Position numbers and translations under genes: made by a program. Below the pieces are notes generated by a model, which saw only the letters and a list, made by a program, of their open reading frames with translations, had not been told where the DNA came from and did no database searches. Shown one piece after another: positions 1 to 7,466 of a DNA stretch of 24,014 nucleotides (position 1 is its first letter; each line of letters begins with the position of its first letter). This DNA is from JAVEVF01 sp034005175 (GTDB taxonomy: Bacteria; Actinomycetota; Coriobacteriia; Anaerosomatales; SLCP01): assembly GCA_034005175.1 (NCBI GenBank), contig JAVEVF010000019.1, forward strand, positions 1 to 24,014, read 5' to 3'.

Positions 1-49
1 CGCGGCTGCTGCGATGGCGGGCATGGGCGGCATGGGCGGGATGATGTAA
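1..49 (+). CDS. groEL: Chaperonin GroEL, C-terminal end only (partial)
   Basis: Only the last 15 codons are present, in the frame starting at base 2 and ending in TAA at 47-49. They read as an alanine run followed by Met-Ala-Gly-Met and repeated Gly-Gly-Met, ending Met-Met. This GGM tail is the hallmark of the flexible C-terminus of bacterial GroEL, which projects into the folding chamber. A strong intrinsic terminator follows within 40 bases, as expected for the end of a groEL transcript. The identification rests on the tail alone, but few other proteins end this way. Confidence 0.85.
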   Translation, partial: AAAAMAGMGGMGGMM

Positions 50-83
50 GAATTGTCTGTCCGCACGCGCGGATGGCGCAAGC

Positions 84-118
84 GGGCCCTGACGCGATCG
101 CGTCAGGGCCCTTTGTTT
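84..118 (+). terminator. Rho-independent terminator after groEL
   Basis: A perfect 28-base palindrome at 84-111 (arms starting GGGCCCTGACGCG) can form a long GC-rich hairpin and is followed by CTTTGTTT. It lies 35 bases after the groEL stop codon and separates groEL from the next gene. Confidence 0.88.
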
Positions 119-208
119 CGCGTCGGAGAGACGTGTGCAGTATCGTGGTGTGTGCGAACAGGAAGAGACGGCCCCGTTGGGGATCGTGGTTAGCAAGGGG
201 GGTACGGT

Positions 209-589
209 ATGGCAGGAACAGAGCGCACGGATCAGCCCGCTAGGCCCGTCGTGGTGAAGAGGACTCGCTCCTCGGCAAACCGACTCATCACGGGCACCAT
301 CTCATGGGTGACCGGCTTCATCGAAGTGGTGCTCGCGTTCCGCTTCGGCTTGCTGCTCTTCGGCGCGAATCCCGACGCTGGGTTCGTTGAGTTCATCTAC
401 AAGGTGTCTGCGCCGTTCATGGTGCCGTTCGAGGCGGTATTTGGGGTCACGGAGACACGACTAGGCTCGATATTCGACTGGAGCAACCTGTTGGCGATCG
501 CCGTATATGCCGTCATTGGCTGGGGTCTGACATCACTCATCCGCGGTCTCGGATATTCGGCTTCTGGCCGAGTCGAGAACCTCCCGTAG
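209..589 (+). CDS. YggT-like small membrane protein
   Basis: This 126-residue protein has a basic, hydrophilic N-terminus of about 25 residues. Two hydrophobic regions follow, at about 30-52 (WVTGFIEVVLAFRFGLLLF) and 92-113 (NLLAIAVYAVIGWGLTSLI), separated by a short loop containing a Pro-Phe-Met-Val-Pro-Phe element. The layout resembles YggT-family or related actinobacterial integral membrane proteins, whose function is poorly defined. The ATG at 209 has a purine-rich Shine-Dalgarno (AAGGGGGG, 195-202, spacing 6). Its last 57 bases overlap the 3' end of the convergent glycosyltransferase gene. Family assignment is moderate and function is unknown. Confidence 0.7.
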   Translation: MAGTERTDQPARPVVVKRTRSSANRLITGTISWVTGFIEVVLAFRFGLLLFGANPDAGFVEFIYKVSAPFMVPFEAVFGVTETRLGSIFDWSNLLAIAVYAVIGWGLTSLIRGLGYSASGRVENLP

Positions 590-1792
590 GGCGGGCAGGC
601 CCACTGCGCCTGTGCGTGCAAGCCAGCGGGAGTGACGCCCCGGACCACGCTGGCCGCGATGCTCTATGAGCCGCTGGTAGTGGGCGAGCATCTTGTCGGC
701 CATGATGCGCACATCATAGCTGCCGGCGACAGCGCTAGCGGCCTCGGCCATTCGGCCGCGCAGCTCCGCGTCGAGAGCGAGCTCGGCCATGCGTGAACCG
801 AACTGGGCGGCGTCTTCGTTCGTGAGATAGCCCGTCACTCCATCCTCTACGATGTCACCCACGCCTGGCGAGCGCACACCGATGGCAGGCAGACCAGCCG
901 CGAACGCCTCCATCACCACAAGCGGGTGGACTTCGGAGACGGATGCGGTAACGAATACGTCGCAAGCAGCAAGGTGGTTGGGGACCTCGGCATACGGGGT
1001 GAGGCCGGCAAAACGAACTCGCTGTGCGAGCCCCGCCTCTCCAAACGCCTCGCGCGTCTCCCCAAGCGCAGTGCCCTCTCCTAAGACGAGCAAGCACACC
1101 GAGTCTACCTGCAGCGCTGCCTTGATGGTTGCCTCGGTGAGCAACCCCATGTTCTTCTCGGCGCTCACACGGCCCAGGTAGCAGAAGACCACGGAATCGG
1201 AGGCGAAGCCATAGTCTTGGCGGGAGTGTGGGGCAAAGGGGTGCTTGAACGGCTCGGTGTCTATGCAGTTGGAGAGCAAGACGCTCTTGTCGGTGATGCC
1301 GAACTCCGCAAGCCACTCACGAATGCCTGGTGAAGGCGCAATGACGAGATCGATGTCGCTCGTGAATTCACGCAGGTAGCGACGGATGTAGTTGTAGCGC
1401 ATCGATTTAGGCATGAACCACGCATATGCGTCGGAGTACAGGTCGTAACGCGTGTGATTGGTGAATACGATCGGGATCCCCTCAGGCTTGCAGTACTCCA
1501 GTGCAACCCGTCCTGACAGGAACGGATGGTGCACGTGAGCGATGTCGAGCGTGGGAATGATGCGCTTGGCCGCCGAGGAGAGGACGAGTCCCATCTGCCA
1601 CCCGGTGTCTCCCCAGGGTATGGCGGGGGAGCGCACCACATTGCGCTCATCGTCGACGTAGTCGGTGTTGCCGAACGTGAACACCCAGACTTCGTGACCA
1701 AGCTCCTCAAGCCGCTTCTTGTACAGTGAGATGTAGTTCGTCACTCCACTGAGGTGCGGCTTGTACATGTCGGCGAACATGCCGATTCGCAA
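533..1792 (-). CDS. Glycosyltransferase family 4 protein
   Basis: This is a GT-B fold glycosyltransferase, 419 residues from the TTG start proposed here. The N-terminal LRIGMFADMYKPHLSGVTNY is the classic GT4 acceptor-side Rossmann start with the Gly-Val-Thr/Asn loop. The C-terminal half carries the YLGRVSAEKN strand and the SEVHPLVVMEAFAAGLP segment with the E-x7-E nucleotide-sugar motif. It resembles glycolipid-forming enzymes of the PimB/MgtA/diacylglycerol glucosyltransferase type, but the substrate cannot be read from sequence. The frame is open up to 1945, yet TTG at 1792 begins exactly at the family N-terminus and has AGGAGG at 1798-1803 with 5-base spacing. An earlier start would run into the divergent ychF leader. 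The last 57 bases overlap the YggT-like gene. Confidence 0.88.
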   Translation of the reverse strand: MRIGMFADMYKPHLSGVTNYISLYKKRLEELGHEVWVFTFGNTDYVDDERNVVRSPAIPWGDTGWQMGLVLSSAAKRIIPTLDIAHVHHPFLSGRVALEYCKPEGIPIVFTNHTRYDLYSDAYAWFMPKSMRYNYIRRYLREFTSDIDLVIAPSPGIREWLAEFGITDKSVLLSNCIDTEPFKHPFAPHSRQDYGFASDSVVFCYLGRVSAEKNMGLLTEATIKAALQVDSVCLLVLGEGTALGETREAFGEAGLAQRVRFAGLTPYAEVPNHLAACDVFVTASVSEVHPLVVMEAFAAGLPAIGVRSPGVGDIVEDGVTGYLTNEDAAQFGSRMAELALDAELRGRMAEAASAVAGSYDVRIMADKMLAHYQRLIEHRGQRGPGRHSRWLARTGAVGLPALREVLDSARSRISETADE

Positions 1793-1842
1793 TGTGTCCT
1801 CCTGGCGGGTGGCAGCGTCAGGGTGCGTCGAGTAGAGTACGT

Positions 1843-1872
1843 ACGATACTTTGCTGCCCGCTATGCTAACAA
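1843..1872 (-). promoter_or_regulatory. Candidate sigma-70 type promoter for the GT4 gene
   Basis: Read on the minus strand, TTGTTA (1867-1872) and TATCGT (1843-1848) are separated by 18 bases. They lie about 50 bases upstream of the TTG start with its Shine-Dalgarno. The site sits in the 101-base divergent gap shared with ychF. Boxes were matched by eye only. Confidence 0.35.
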
Positions 1873-1893
1873 TACCCATACCAGGAGGCTTCT

Positions 1894-2958
1894 GTGGCCC
1901 TTTCCATAGGTATCGTGGGTTTGCCGAATGTCGGCAAGTCCACACTGTTCACCGCGTTGACCCGCAAGACGGGGATGTCGGCGAACTATCCCTTCACTAC
2001 AATCGACCCGAATGTGGGAATGGTTGTCGTGCCTGACCGCCGTCTTGATCGTATCGTTGAGATCGAGCCGCCCGAGAAGGTGCTTCCTGCCACTGTCGAG
2101 TTCGTGGACATCGCGGGCCTTGTCAAGGGCGCAAACGAAGGCGAAGGACTCGGCAACAAGTTCCTGGCGAACATCCGCGAGACCAACGCGATATGCGAGG
2201 TTGTGCGCTACTTCGCCGATTCCGACGTCGTGCATGTCAACGGTGTGGTAGATCCCGCGAGCGATGTGGAGACGATTCGCACGGAACTCGTGCTCGCCGA
2301 TCTGGCTACCGTGGAAAGAGCGCTGCCTCGGCTGGAAAAGGAGGCCAAGCGCGACAAGGCCGTTCAGTCCGCCGTGGACAGCGTCAATCGCGTTGCCGAG
2401 TGGCTTGGCGAGGGGCACCGCGCAGCGCGCATGGATATGACCGTCGAGGAGCGCTCGCACCTGGCGGGGCTGCATCTTCTCACCATGAAGCCCATGTTGT
2501 ACGTCGCCAATGTCGATGAAGAACGTCTACATGATGAACTTGCGCCCATCGATGGCGTGACGCCCATCAAGATCTGCGCGAAGGTGGAGGCCGATCTGGC
2601 GGAGCTCGAGCGTTCTGAGGCGGCCGAGTATCTCGATGCCATCGGCTTAGAGGAGCCTGGACTCAACGCTCTCATCCGGGAGGCGTATCGGTTGCTGGGC
2701 CTTCAGAGCTTCTTCACGCACGGTCCACAAGAAGCGCGTGCATGGACGGTGAGGATGGGTGCCACTGCACCGGAGGCCGCAGGCGTCATACACACCGACT
2801 TCCAGCGCGGCTTCATCAAGGCCGAGGTGACCTCATTCGCCGATTACGATACCTACGGCGGAGAGGCGGGGGCGCGTGCTGCTGGCAAGCTGCGCATCGA
2901 AGGAAAAGACTATGTGATGCAGGATGGAGATGTAGTTCACTTCAGGTTCAACGTCTAG
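1894..2958 (+). CDS. ychF: Redox-regulated ribosome-binding GTPase/ATPase YchF (OLA1 family)
   Basis: This 354-residue OBG-family P-loop NTPase is full length for YchF. The G1 loop GLPNVGKS is at residues 9-16 and the switch region DIAGLVKGA at 72-80. The usual NKxD specificity motif is replaced by NVDE (206-209), the NxxE form that gives YchF/OLA1 proteins their ATP preference. A coiled-coil insertion spans about residues 130-190, and a C-terminal TGS domain (about 270-352) ends in the typical VVHFRFNV. YchF binds ribosomes and is linked to translation and stress responses. The GTG at 1894 has AGGAGG at 1883-1888 with 5-base spacing. It is divergent from the GT4 gene. Confidence 0.95.
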   Translation: MALSIGIVGLPNVGKSTLFTALTRKTGMSANYPFTTIDPNVGMVVVPDRRLDRIVEIEPPEKVLPATVEFVDIAGLVKGANEGEGLGNKFLANIRETNAICEVVRYFADSDVVHVNGVVDPASDVETIRTELVLADLATVERALPRLEKEAKRDKAVQSAVDSVNRVAEWLGEGHRAARMDMTVEERSHLAGLHLLTMKPMLYVANVDEERLHDELAPIDGVTPIKICAKVEADLAELERSEAAEYLDAIGLEEPGLNALIREAYRLLGLQSFFTHGPQEARAWTVRMGATAPEAAGVIHTDFQRGFIKAEVTSFADYDTYGGEAGARAAGKLRIEGKDYVMQDGDVVHFRFNV

Positions 2959-3123
2959 AACCTGGCAAGAACCCTCAAATCGCCGAGATTTAACGTGCTG
3001 GCGGTTCACGCGGTGGCGCTAAACGCCTAGAATACGAGAACCGAGTGCGGCGTTGCAGCGCCGCAAGCCATGATGCAGCTTTCACCAGACCAGGCCATGC
3101 GCTCGCCAGCGTGTCTCGGGCGC

Positions 3124-3150
3124 TTGTGGCGTGGTCTTTGTTGATACAGT
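3124..3150 (+). promoter_or_regulatory. Candidate extended -10 promoter for guaB3-guaA
   Basis: TGATACAGT at 3142-3150 fits an extended -10 (TGN plus TACAGT). A weak TTGTGG at 3124-3129 lies 15 bases upstream of it. It precedes the guaB3 start by about 45 bases. The rest of the 236-base gap after ychF shows only a short GC hairpin (stem GCGGCG, 3047-3064) without a T tract. Confidence 0.35.
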
Positions 3151-3194
3151 AGCCGAGTGAGTGGCAAGGCGGACTTTGAGGAGGCGGCGGATTC

Positions 3195-4367
3195 ATGGAG
3201 ATCGAGATCGGGCGAGGTAAGACCGCACGGCGAGCGTACGGTTTTGATGACGTAGCGATCGTGCCCTCACGGCGGACCCGCGACCCGCGGGATGTGGACA
3301 TCAGCTGGTCGTTCACCTTCCGTGACAAGGAGTACTCGTTCCCGCTGCCTGTGCTTGCCTCGGCGATGGATGGAGTGGTCGACCCGGCCTTCGCAGTGAC
3401 GATGGGCAGACTCGGCGGCCTTGCCGTGCTCAACCTCGAAGGTATCCAGACGCGCTATGAGGATCCGGTGCCGCACCTGGACGCCATCGCCTCGTTCTCC
3501 AAAGAAGAAGCCACCCGTAAGATGCAGGACATCTACCGCGAGCCTGTGAAGGCGGAGCTCATCACGCAGCGTGTGCGTGAGATCAAGGAAGGCGGCGTGC
3601 TTGCCGCAGCCAGCCTGACGCCGCAAAACGTTGAGATGTACATCGACGCTGCGCTGGAAGGCGGGTTGGACCTCCTCGTCATCCAGGGGACCGTCGTATC
3701 TGCCGAGCACAAGTCCTCGTTCTCAGAGCCACTCGACCTCAACGCGTTCGTGCAAGGTCTCGACATCCCGTGCATCATCGGTGGGTGCTGCTCGTACCAG
3801 GGCGCGCTGCACCTCATGCGTGCCGGTGCGGTGGGAGTGCTAGTGGGTGTCGGTCCGGGTCATGCGTGCACCTCGCGACGCGTGCTAGGGATCGGCGTCC
3901 CGCAGTGCACAGCCATAGCGGATGCGGCTGCCGCGCGCATGCGCCACCTCGACGAGACCGGGTACTACGCACACGTCATCGCCGATGGCGGCATGCGTAC
4001 CGGTGGCGACCTCGCGAAAGCCGTCGCGGTGGGGGCTGACGCCATCATGATCGGTTCACCGCTCGCCGCCGCCTCGGAGGCACCGGGTCGCGGATATCAC
4101 TGGGGGATGGCGACCTTCCATCCTGACCTGCCACGCGGGACGCGCGTGCGTGCAGGCGTCAAGGGCTCGCTGGAAGACATCCTGCTTGGGCCGGCCCACG
4201 AGAACGACGGGACGCTCAACCTGCTCGGCGGGCTGCGCACTTCCATGGCCACGACGGGTTACGAGAACCTCAAGGCGTTTCAAAAGGCAGAGGTCATGGT
4301 CGCGCCTTCGCTGCAGACGGAGGGCAAGGTCCTCCAGCAGTCGCAGGGTGTGGGCATGGGGCGATAG
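3195..4367 (+). CDS. guaB3: GuaB3 family IMP dehydrogenase-related protein
   Basis: This 390-residue TIM-barrel protein belongs to the IMP dehydrogenase/GMP reductase superfamily. The catalytic cysteine loop is GPGHACTSR with Cys225, followed by GVPQ, and the phosphate-binding DGG (264-266) and GADAIMIGSPLA elements are present. There is no CBS (Bateman) insert, which canonical GuaB carries near residue 100-220, and the length is that of GuaB3. Canonical IMPDH oxidises IMP to XMP with NAD+. In cyanobacteria GuaB3 is reported as an IMP dehydrogenase, while the actinobacterial role is less clear. The flap region after GYHWGMA lacks an obvious Arg-Tyr dyad. The ATG at 3195 has AGGAGG at 3179-3184. 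guaA follows after 9 bases, which supports a role in GMP synthesis. Confidence 0.9.
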   Translation: MEIEIGRGKTARRAYGFDDVAIVPSRRTRDPRDVDISWSFTFRDKEYSFPLPVLASAMDGVVDPAFAVTMGRLGGLAVLNLEGIQTRYEDPVPHLDAIASFSKEEATRKMQDIYREPVKAELITQRVREIKEGGVLAAASLTPQNVEMYIDAALEGGLDLLVIQGTVVSAEHKSSFSEPLDLNAFVQGLDIPCIIGGCCSYQGALHLMRAGAVGVLVGVGPGHACTSRRVLGIGVPQCTAIADAAAARMRHLDETGYYAHVIADGGMRTGGDLAKAVAVGADAIMIGSPLAAASEAPGRGYHWGMATFHPDLPRGTRVRAGVKGSLEDILLGPAHENDGTLNLLGGLRTSMATTGYENLKAFQKAEVMVAPSLQTEGKVLQQSQGVGMGR

Positions 4368-4376
4368 GAGCCGGTC

Positions 4377-5933
4377 GTGAGTGACCCTTCATATCACGAG
4401 CAGCAACCTGTCGTCTTGGTGTTAGATTTCGGCGCGCAGTACACGCAGCTCGTGGCGCGCCGCGTGCGCGAGGCGCGCGTGTACTCTGAGATCGTCCCGT
4501 ACGACATCTCTGCTGCGGAGGTGAAACGCCGCGAGCCTGCTGCACTCATCCTTTCTGGCGGGCCTGCGAGCGTGTATGCCGAGAGCGCCCCGCACCTGGA
4601 TGCGACCATTCTTGGCCTGGGCATCCCCGTGCTCGGGCTGTGCTACGGCTTCCAGGAGATGGCGCTTCACCTCGGCGGGCAGGTACAGCACACAGACGCA
4701 GGAGAGTACGGGCCCGCTACTTTGCGTGTGGCCGAACCCCCCTGTCGACTGCTTGAGGGCGTGCCAGATACTTCGCAGGTGTGGATGAGCCACCGCGACA
4801 GCGTGACCATGGTGCCACCTGGCTTCACGGTCACTGCCAGCACCGCTGCTACGCCCATCGCCGCCATGGAAGACAGCGCGCGAGGGCTGTATGCAACGCA
4901 GTTCCATCCCGAGGTCGCCCACAGCGATTACGGACAGCACATCATTCGCACGTTTCTGTATGAGATCGCGGGGATCCCTCCTGTCTGGACGATGGTGAAC
5001 ATCATCGACGAGACTGTCGAGCAGGTGCGCGAGCAGGTGGGCGACGATCGCGTGATCTGTGCGCTCTCAGGCGGCGTGGACAGCTCGGTCGTGGCTGCTT
5101 TGTTGCACCGTGCCATCGGCGACCAGCTCACCTGTGTCTTCGTCGATCACGGGCTGCTACGGCTCAACGAAGCCGAGCAGGTGGTGCGGACTTTCCGCGA
5201 CCAGTTCCACATCGATCTCGTACACGTGCAGGCCGAGGAGCGCTATCTCGCCCTTCTAGCAGGCGTCACCGACCCCGAAGAGAAGCGTCGAATCATCGGC
5301 GAGGAGTTCTGGAAGGTGTTCTTCGAGCAGGCCGAGAGACTCCAAGGTGTGAAGTACCTTGCGCAAGGCACGCTCTACCCTGACGTCATAGAGTCGGGTG
5401 GCAAGACCGCAGCGAAGATCAAGAGCCACCACAACCTCATCCCCTTCCCTCAAGGGGTGCACTTCGATCTCATCGAACCGCTCAAGGCGCTCTTCAAAGA
5501 CGAAGTGCGCGCGGTGGGTGCTGAGCTCGGCCTGCCTGATGAGATCGTTCATCGGCAACCCTTCCCCGGGCCCGGCCTGGGTGTGCGTATCATCGGTGAG
5601 ATCACGCATGACAAGCTTGAGACATTGCGCCAGGCCGATGCCATCGTGCGCGAGGAGATCGCCGCATGGGACCGCGACCGGGAAGTGTGGCAGTACTTCG
5701 CGGTGCTGCCGGACATCCGTTCAGTGGGCGTGATGGGTGATGAGCGTACGTATGGTCATCCCATCATCGTTCGCGCTGTAGCATCGGCCGATGCGATGAC
5801 CGCCGATTGGGCGCGGCTTCCCCATGATCTTCTTGCGCACATGAGCAACCGTATCATCAATGAGGTAGAGGGAATAAACCGGGTAGCCTACGACATCACC
5901 AGCAAACCTCCGGGTACCATCGAGTGGGAGTAG
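4377..5933 (+). CDS. guaA: GMP synthase (glutamine-hydrolysing)
   Basis: GuaA aminates XMP to GMP using ATP and glutamine. The 518-residue protein has both standard parts. The N-terminal class I glutamine amidotransferase has nucleophile Cys89 in GLCYG and His177/Glu179 in FHPEV. The ATP-pyrophosphatase domain has the P-loop SGGVDSS at 231-237. The C-terminal dimerisation/XMP-binding domain follows, with HRQPFPGPGLGVR and the conserved tail ITSKPPGTIEWE. The GTG start at 4377 uses AGGAG (4366-4370) that overlaps the guaB3 stop codon, so the two genes are almost certainly cotranscribed and coupled. Length and motifs are complete. Confidence 0.98.
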   Translation: MSDPSYHEQQPVVLVLDFGAQYTQLVARRVREARVYSEIVPYDISAAEVKRREPAALILSGGPASVYAESAPHLDATILGLGIPVLGLCYGFQEMALHLGGQVQHTDAGEYGPATLRVAEPPCRLLEGVPDTSQVWMSHRDSVTMVPPGFTVTASTAATPIAAMEDSARGLYATQFHPEVAHSDYGQHIIRTFLYEIAGIPPVWTMVNIIDETVEQVREQVGDDRVICALSGGVDSSVVAALLHRAIGDQLTCVFVDHGLLRLNEAEQVVRTFRDQFHIDLVHVQAEERYLALLAGVTDPEEKRRIIGEEFWKVFFEQAERLQGVKYLAQGTLYPDVIESGGKTAAKIKSHHNLIPFPQGVHFDLIEPLKALFKDEVRAVGAELGLPDEIVHRQPFPGPGLGVRIIGEITHDKLETLRQADAIVREEIAAWDRDREVWQYFAVLPDIRSVGVMGDERTYGHPIIVRAVASADAMTADWARLPHDLLAHMSNRIINEVEGINRVAYDITSKPPGTIEWE

Positions 5934-6000
5934 GACATCGGTAGGACCGTGGCGGCACCTCGTCGACCCGAGGTGACCCGAAGCGATCGGAGTGAGTTGC

Positions 6001-6276
6001 ATGGCACAGTCCACTGGCGACGTCCAGCGCGAGATTGACGCTTTGAGAGTGCATATCGACGAGATCGACTGCCGAATCGTCGAGCTTCTCAACGAGCGCG
6101 CACGATATGCGCTTGCCATCCGTGCTCTCAAGCCCAAGGCGCAGCTCGGCTTGTACGACCCAAAACGAGAAGAGGAGATATTCACTCGCCTCGCGCGCTG
6201 CAACGAAGGTCCGCTATACGCTGACAACCTCCGCGAGATCTACGAGGCCGTCCTGCAAGTGATGAAGGAGCTCTGA
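6001..6276 (+). CDS. aroQ: Chorismate mutase, AroQ class
   Basis: This 91-residue all-helical AroQ-type chorismate mutase would convert chorismate to prephenate. Conserved features are Arg16 in DALRVHIDEID, the LLNER helix (29-33), Lys44 at the end of AIRALK, and DPKREEEI (53-60), followed by the third helix with a Glu near IYEAVLQ. An upstream in-frame GTG at 5992 lies inside the best Shine-Dalgarno (GGAGTGAG, 5989-5996), so the ATG at 6001 is preferred. It lies 67 bases after guaA and ends 2 bases before the DAHP synthase gene. This pair corresponds to the two halves of the fused AroQ-DAHP synthase of Bacillus and Listeria, which suggests an allosteric complex. Confidence 0.9.
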   Translation: MAQSTGDVQREIDALRVHIDEIDCRIVELLNERARYALAIRALKPKAQLGLYDPKREEEIFTRLARCNEGPLYADNLREIYEAVLQVMKEL

Positions 6277-6278
6277 GC

Positions 6279-7076
6279 GTGGTGGCAGCACGCTCCCTCG
6301 CCAACAACCCCATCGTGCGTGACGGGGATGTCGCTGTCATCTCTGGCCCGTGCTCTGTGGAGAGCCGCGAACAGATGATGGAGGTCGCTGCGGCCTGCGC
6401 GGAGCTCGGCATTCGCATTCTCCGTGGAGGGGCATACAAACCACGTACGAGCCCGTATTCATTCCAGGGGATGGCAGAGGAGGGCTTGCGGCTGCTCAAG
6501 GAAGCCGCCGATGCACACGGCCTGCTGTGCGTGACGGAGGTAGTGGACCCCGAAGACATACCTGTGGTTGACGCCTACGCCGACATCCTACAGGTCGGCA
6601 CGCGCAACATGGCGAACTTCTCGCTGCTCAAGAAGATCGGTGCAGCGACGGCAGAGTCGCACAAGCCTGTCCTGTTCAAGCGGGGCATGGCTGCGACGAT
6701 CGAGGAGTGGCTTGCAGCGAGCGAGTACATCACCATGCTTGGCAATCCCAACGTGGTCTTGTGCGAGCGCGGCATCAGGACGTTTGAGACTGCAACGCGC
6801 TTCACGCTCGATATCACGGCTATCCCCGTGGTGAAGAAGCTCTCGCTGCTACCCATCATCGTCGATGCCTCACACCCCACTGGTCAGGCCGATCTGGTGC
6901 CTGCGGTCTGCCGAGCGGCAGTGGCGGTGGGCGCTGACGGTCTCATGGTGGAGTCGCATCCTGATCCGCGAACAGCGCTTTGTGACGGCCCGCAATCCCT
7001 TGACCTGGTAGCATTGAGGAAGATGATCGGTGAGTTGCGGCCCGTGGCGAAGGCGGTGGGCAAGCGGCTTGCATAG
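6279..7076 (+). CDS. aroF: 3-deoxy-7-phosphoheptulonate (DAHP) synthase, type I-beta
   Basis: This enzyme condenses phosphoenolpyruvate and erythrose 4-phosphate, the first step of aromatic amino acid synthesis. The 265-residue barrel has ISGPCSVES with metal-ligand Cys25, KPRTSPYSFQG (54-64), QVGTRNM, LFKRGM, DASHPTG and the metal-binding ESHPDP. The short length without an N-terminal extension or ferredoxin-like domain places it in the I-beta group (AroF/AroA-beta type). The GTG at 6279 follows the aroQ stop by 2 bases, indicating coupling; a second GTG is adjacent. Feedback control through the neighbouring AroQ is an inference from the fused homologues. Confidence 0.95.
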   Translation: MVAARSLANNPIVRDGDVAVISGPCSVESREQMMEVAAACAELGIRILRGGAYKPRTSPYSFQGMAEEGLRLLKEAADAHGLLCVTEVVDPEDIPVVDAYADILQVGTRNMANFSLLKKIGAATAESHKPVLFKRGMAATIEEWLAASEYITMLGNPNVVLCERGIRTFETATRFTLDITAIPVVKKLSLLPIIVDASHPTGQADLVPAVCRAAVAVGADGLMVESHPDPRTALCDGPQSLDLVALRKMIGELRPVAKAVGKRLA

Positions 7077-7145
7077 GTGCGAGCGACAGCCAGCAGTGAG
7101 CTTGGTCATAGCCGGACACCTACATCAACTCGGGGGTCTGGGAGT

Positions 7146-7352
7146 ATGAGCGGTTTCGGTGCGAAGTCGAAGTTCTGCCCCAATTGCGGAACGTTCGGCT
7201 CACCACGCCTCGGTTCATGCAGCGTCTGCCGGCTCTCGGTCTGTGAGAAGTGCGGCAACGTCCAGCACATCAAGGGCGAGCGCCAGGTGATTCACAACGA
7301 GTGCTTGCGCGAATCGGGCGACTCGTTCTCCATGATCAAGTTCGTCAAATAG
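7146..7352 (+). CDS. Small Cys-rich zinc-ribbon protein, function unknown
   Basis: This 68-residue protein has paired knuckles FCPNC, SCSVC and VCEKC plus a His-x3-Cys near residue 50 (IHNECL). That gives enough Cys/His ligands for two zinc sites. The frame is open back to 7077, but the ATG at 7146 begins the compact MSGFGAKSKFCPNCG module. It has GGGGG at 7132-7136 upstream, spacing 9. It may share a transcript with the DAHP synthase gene, which ends 69 bases upstream. No catalytic motif is seen. I do not recognise a named family, and a nucleic-acid or protein-binding role is only a guess from the fold type. Confidence 0.7.
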   Translation: MSGFGAKSKFCPNCGTFGSPRLGSCSVCRLSVCEKCGNVQHIKGERQVIHNECLRESGDSFSMIKFVK

Positions 7353-7406
7353 CTTCATTGCCTGTTCTTGGCTTGCGCGCATCTTCTCGCCGGAAACCTC
7401 ATCTGC

Positions 7407-7437
7407 TTGTATCGCACTGAGCAGAGCATGGTATCGT
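7407..7437 (+). promoter_or_regulatory. Candidate promoter for the PcrA helicase gene
   Basis: TTGTAT (7407-7412) and an extended -10 TGGTATCGT (7429-7437, core 7432-7437) are separated by 19 bases. They end 29 bases before the helicase ATG. The same TATCGT core appears in the GT4 promoter candidate. The spacing is longer than ideal. Confidence 0.35.
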
Positions 7438-7466
7438 CACCCTCGAACCGATAGACTGAGTCCCCT

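Noticed and set aside
141..146. TATCGT as the -10 of a promoter for the YggT-like gene
   Set aside because: The nearest TTG-type box (113-118) is 22 bases away and lies in the groEL terminator; the spacing is wrong.
1861..2475. Open minus-strand frame of 204 codons opposite ychF
   Set aside because: Shadow of the ychF coding sequence with no family features; it also covers the ychF ribosome-binding site.
5957..5974. Small hairpin ACCTCG/CGAGGT between guaA and aroQ as a terminator
   Set aside because: Only a 6-bp stem with no T tract; too weak to call.
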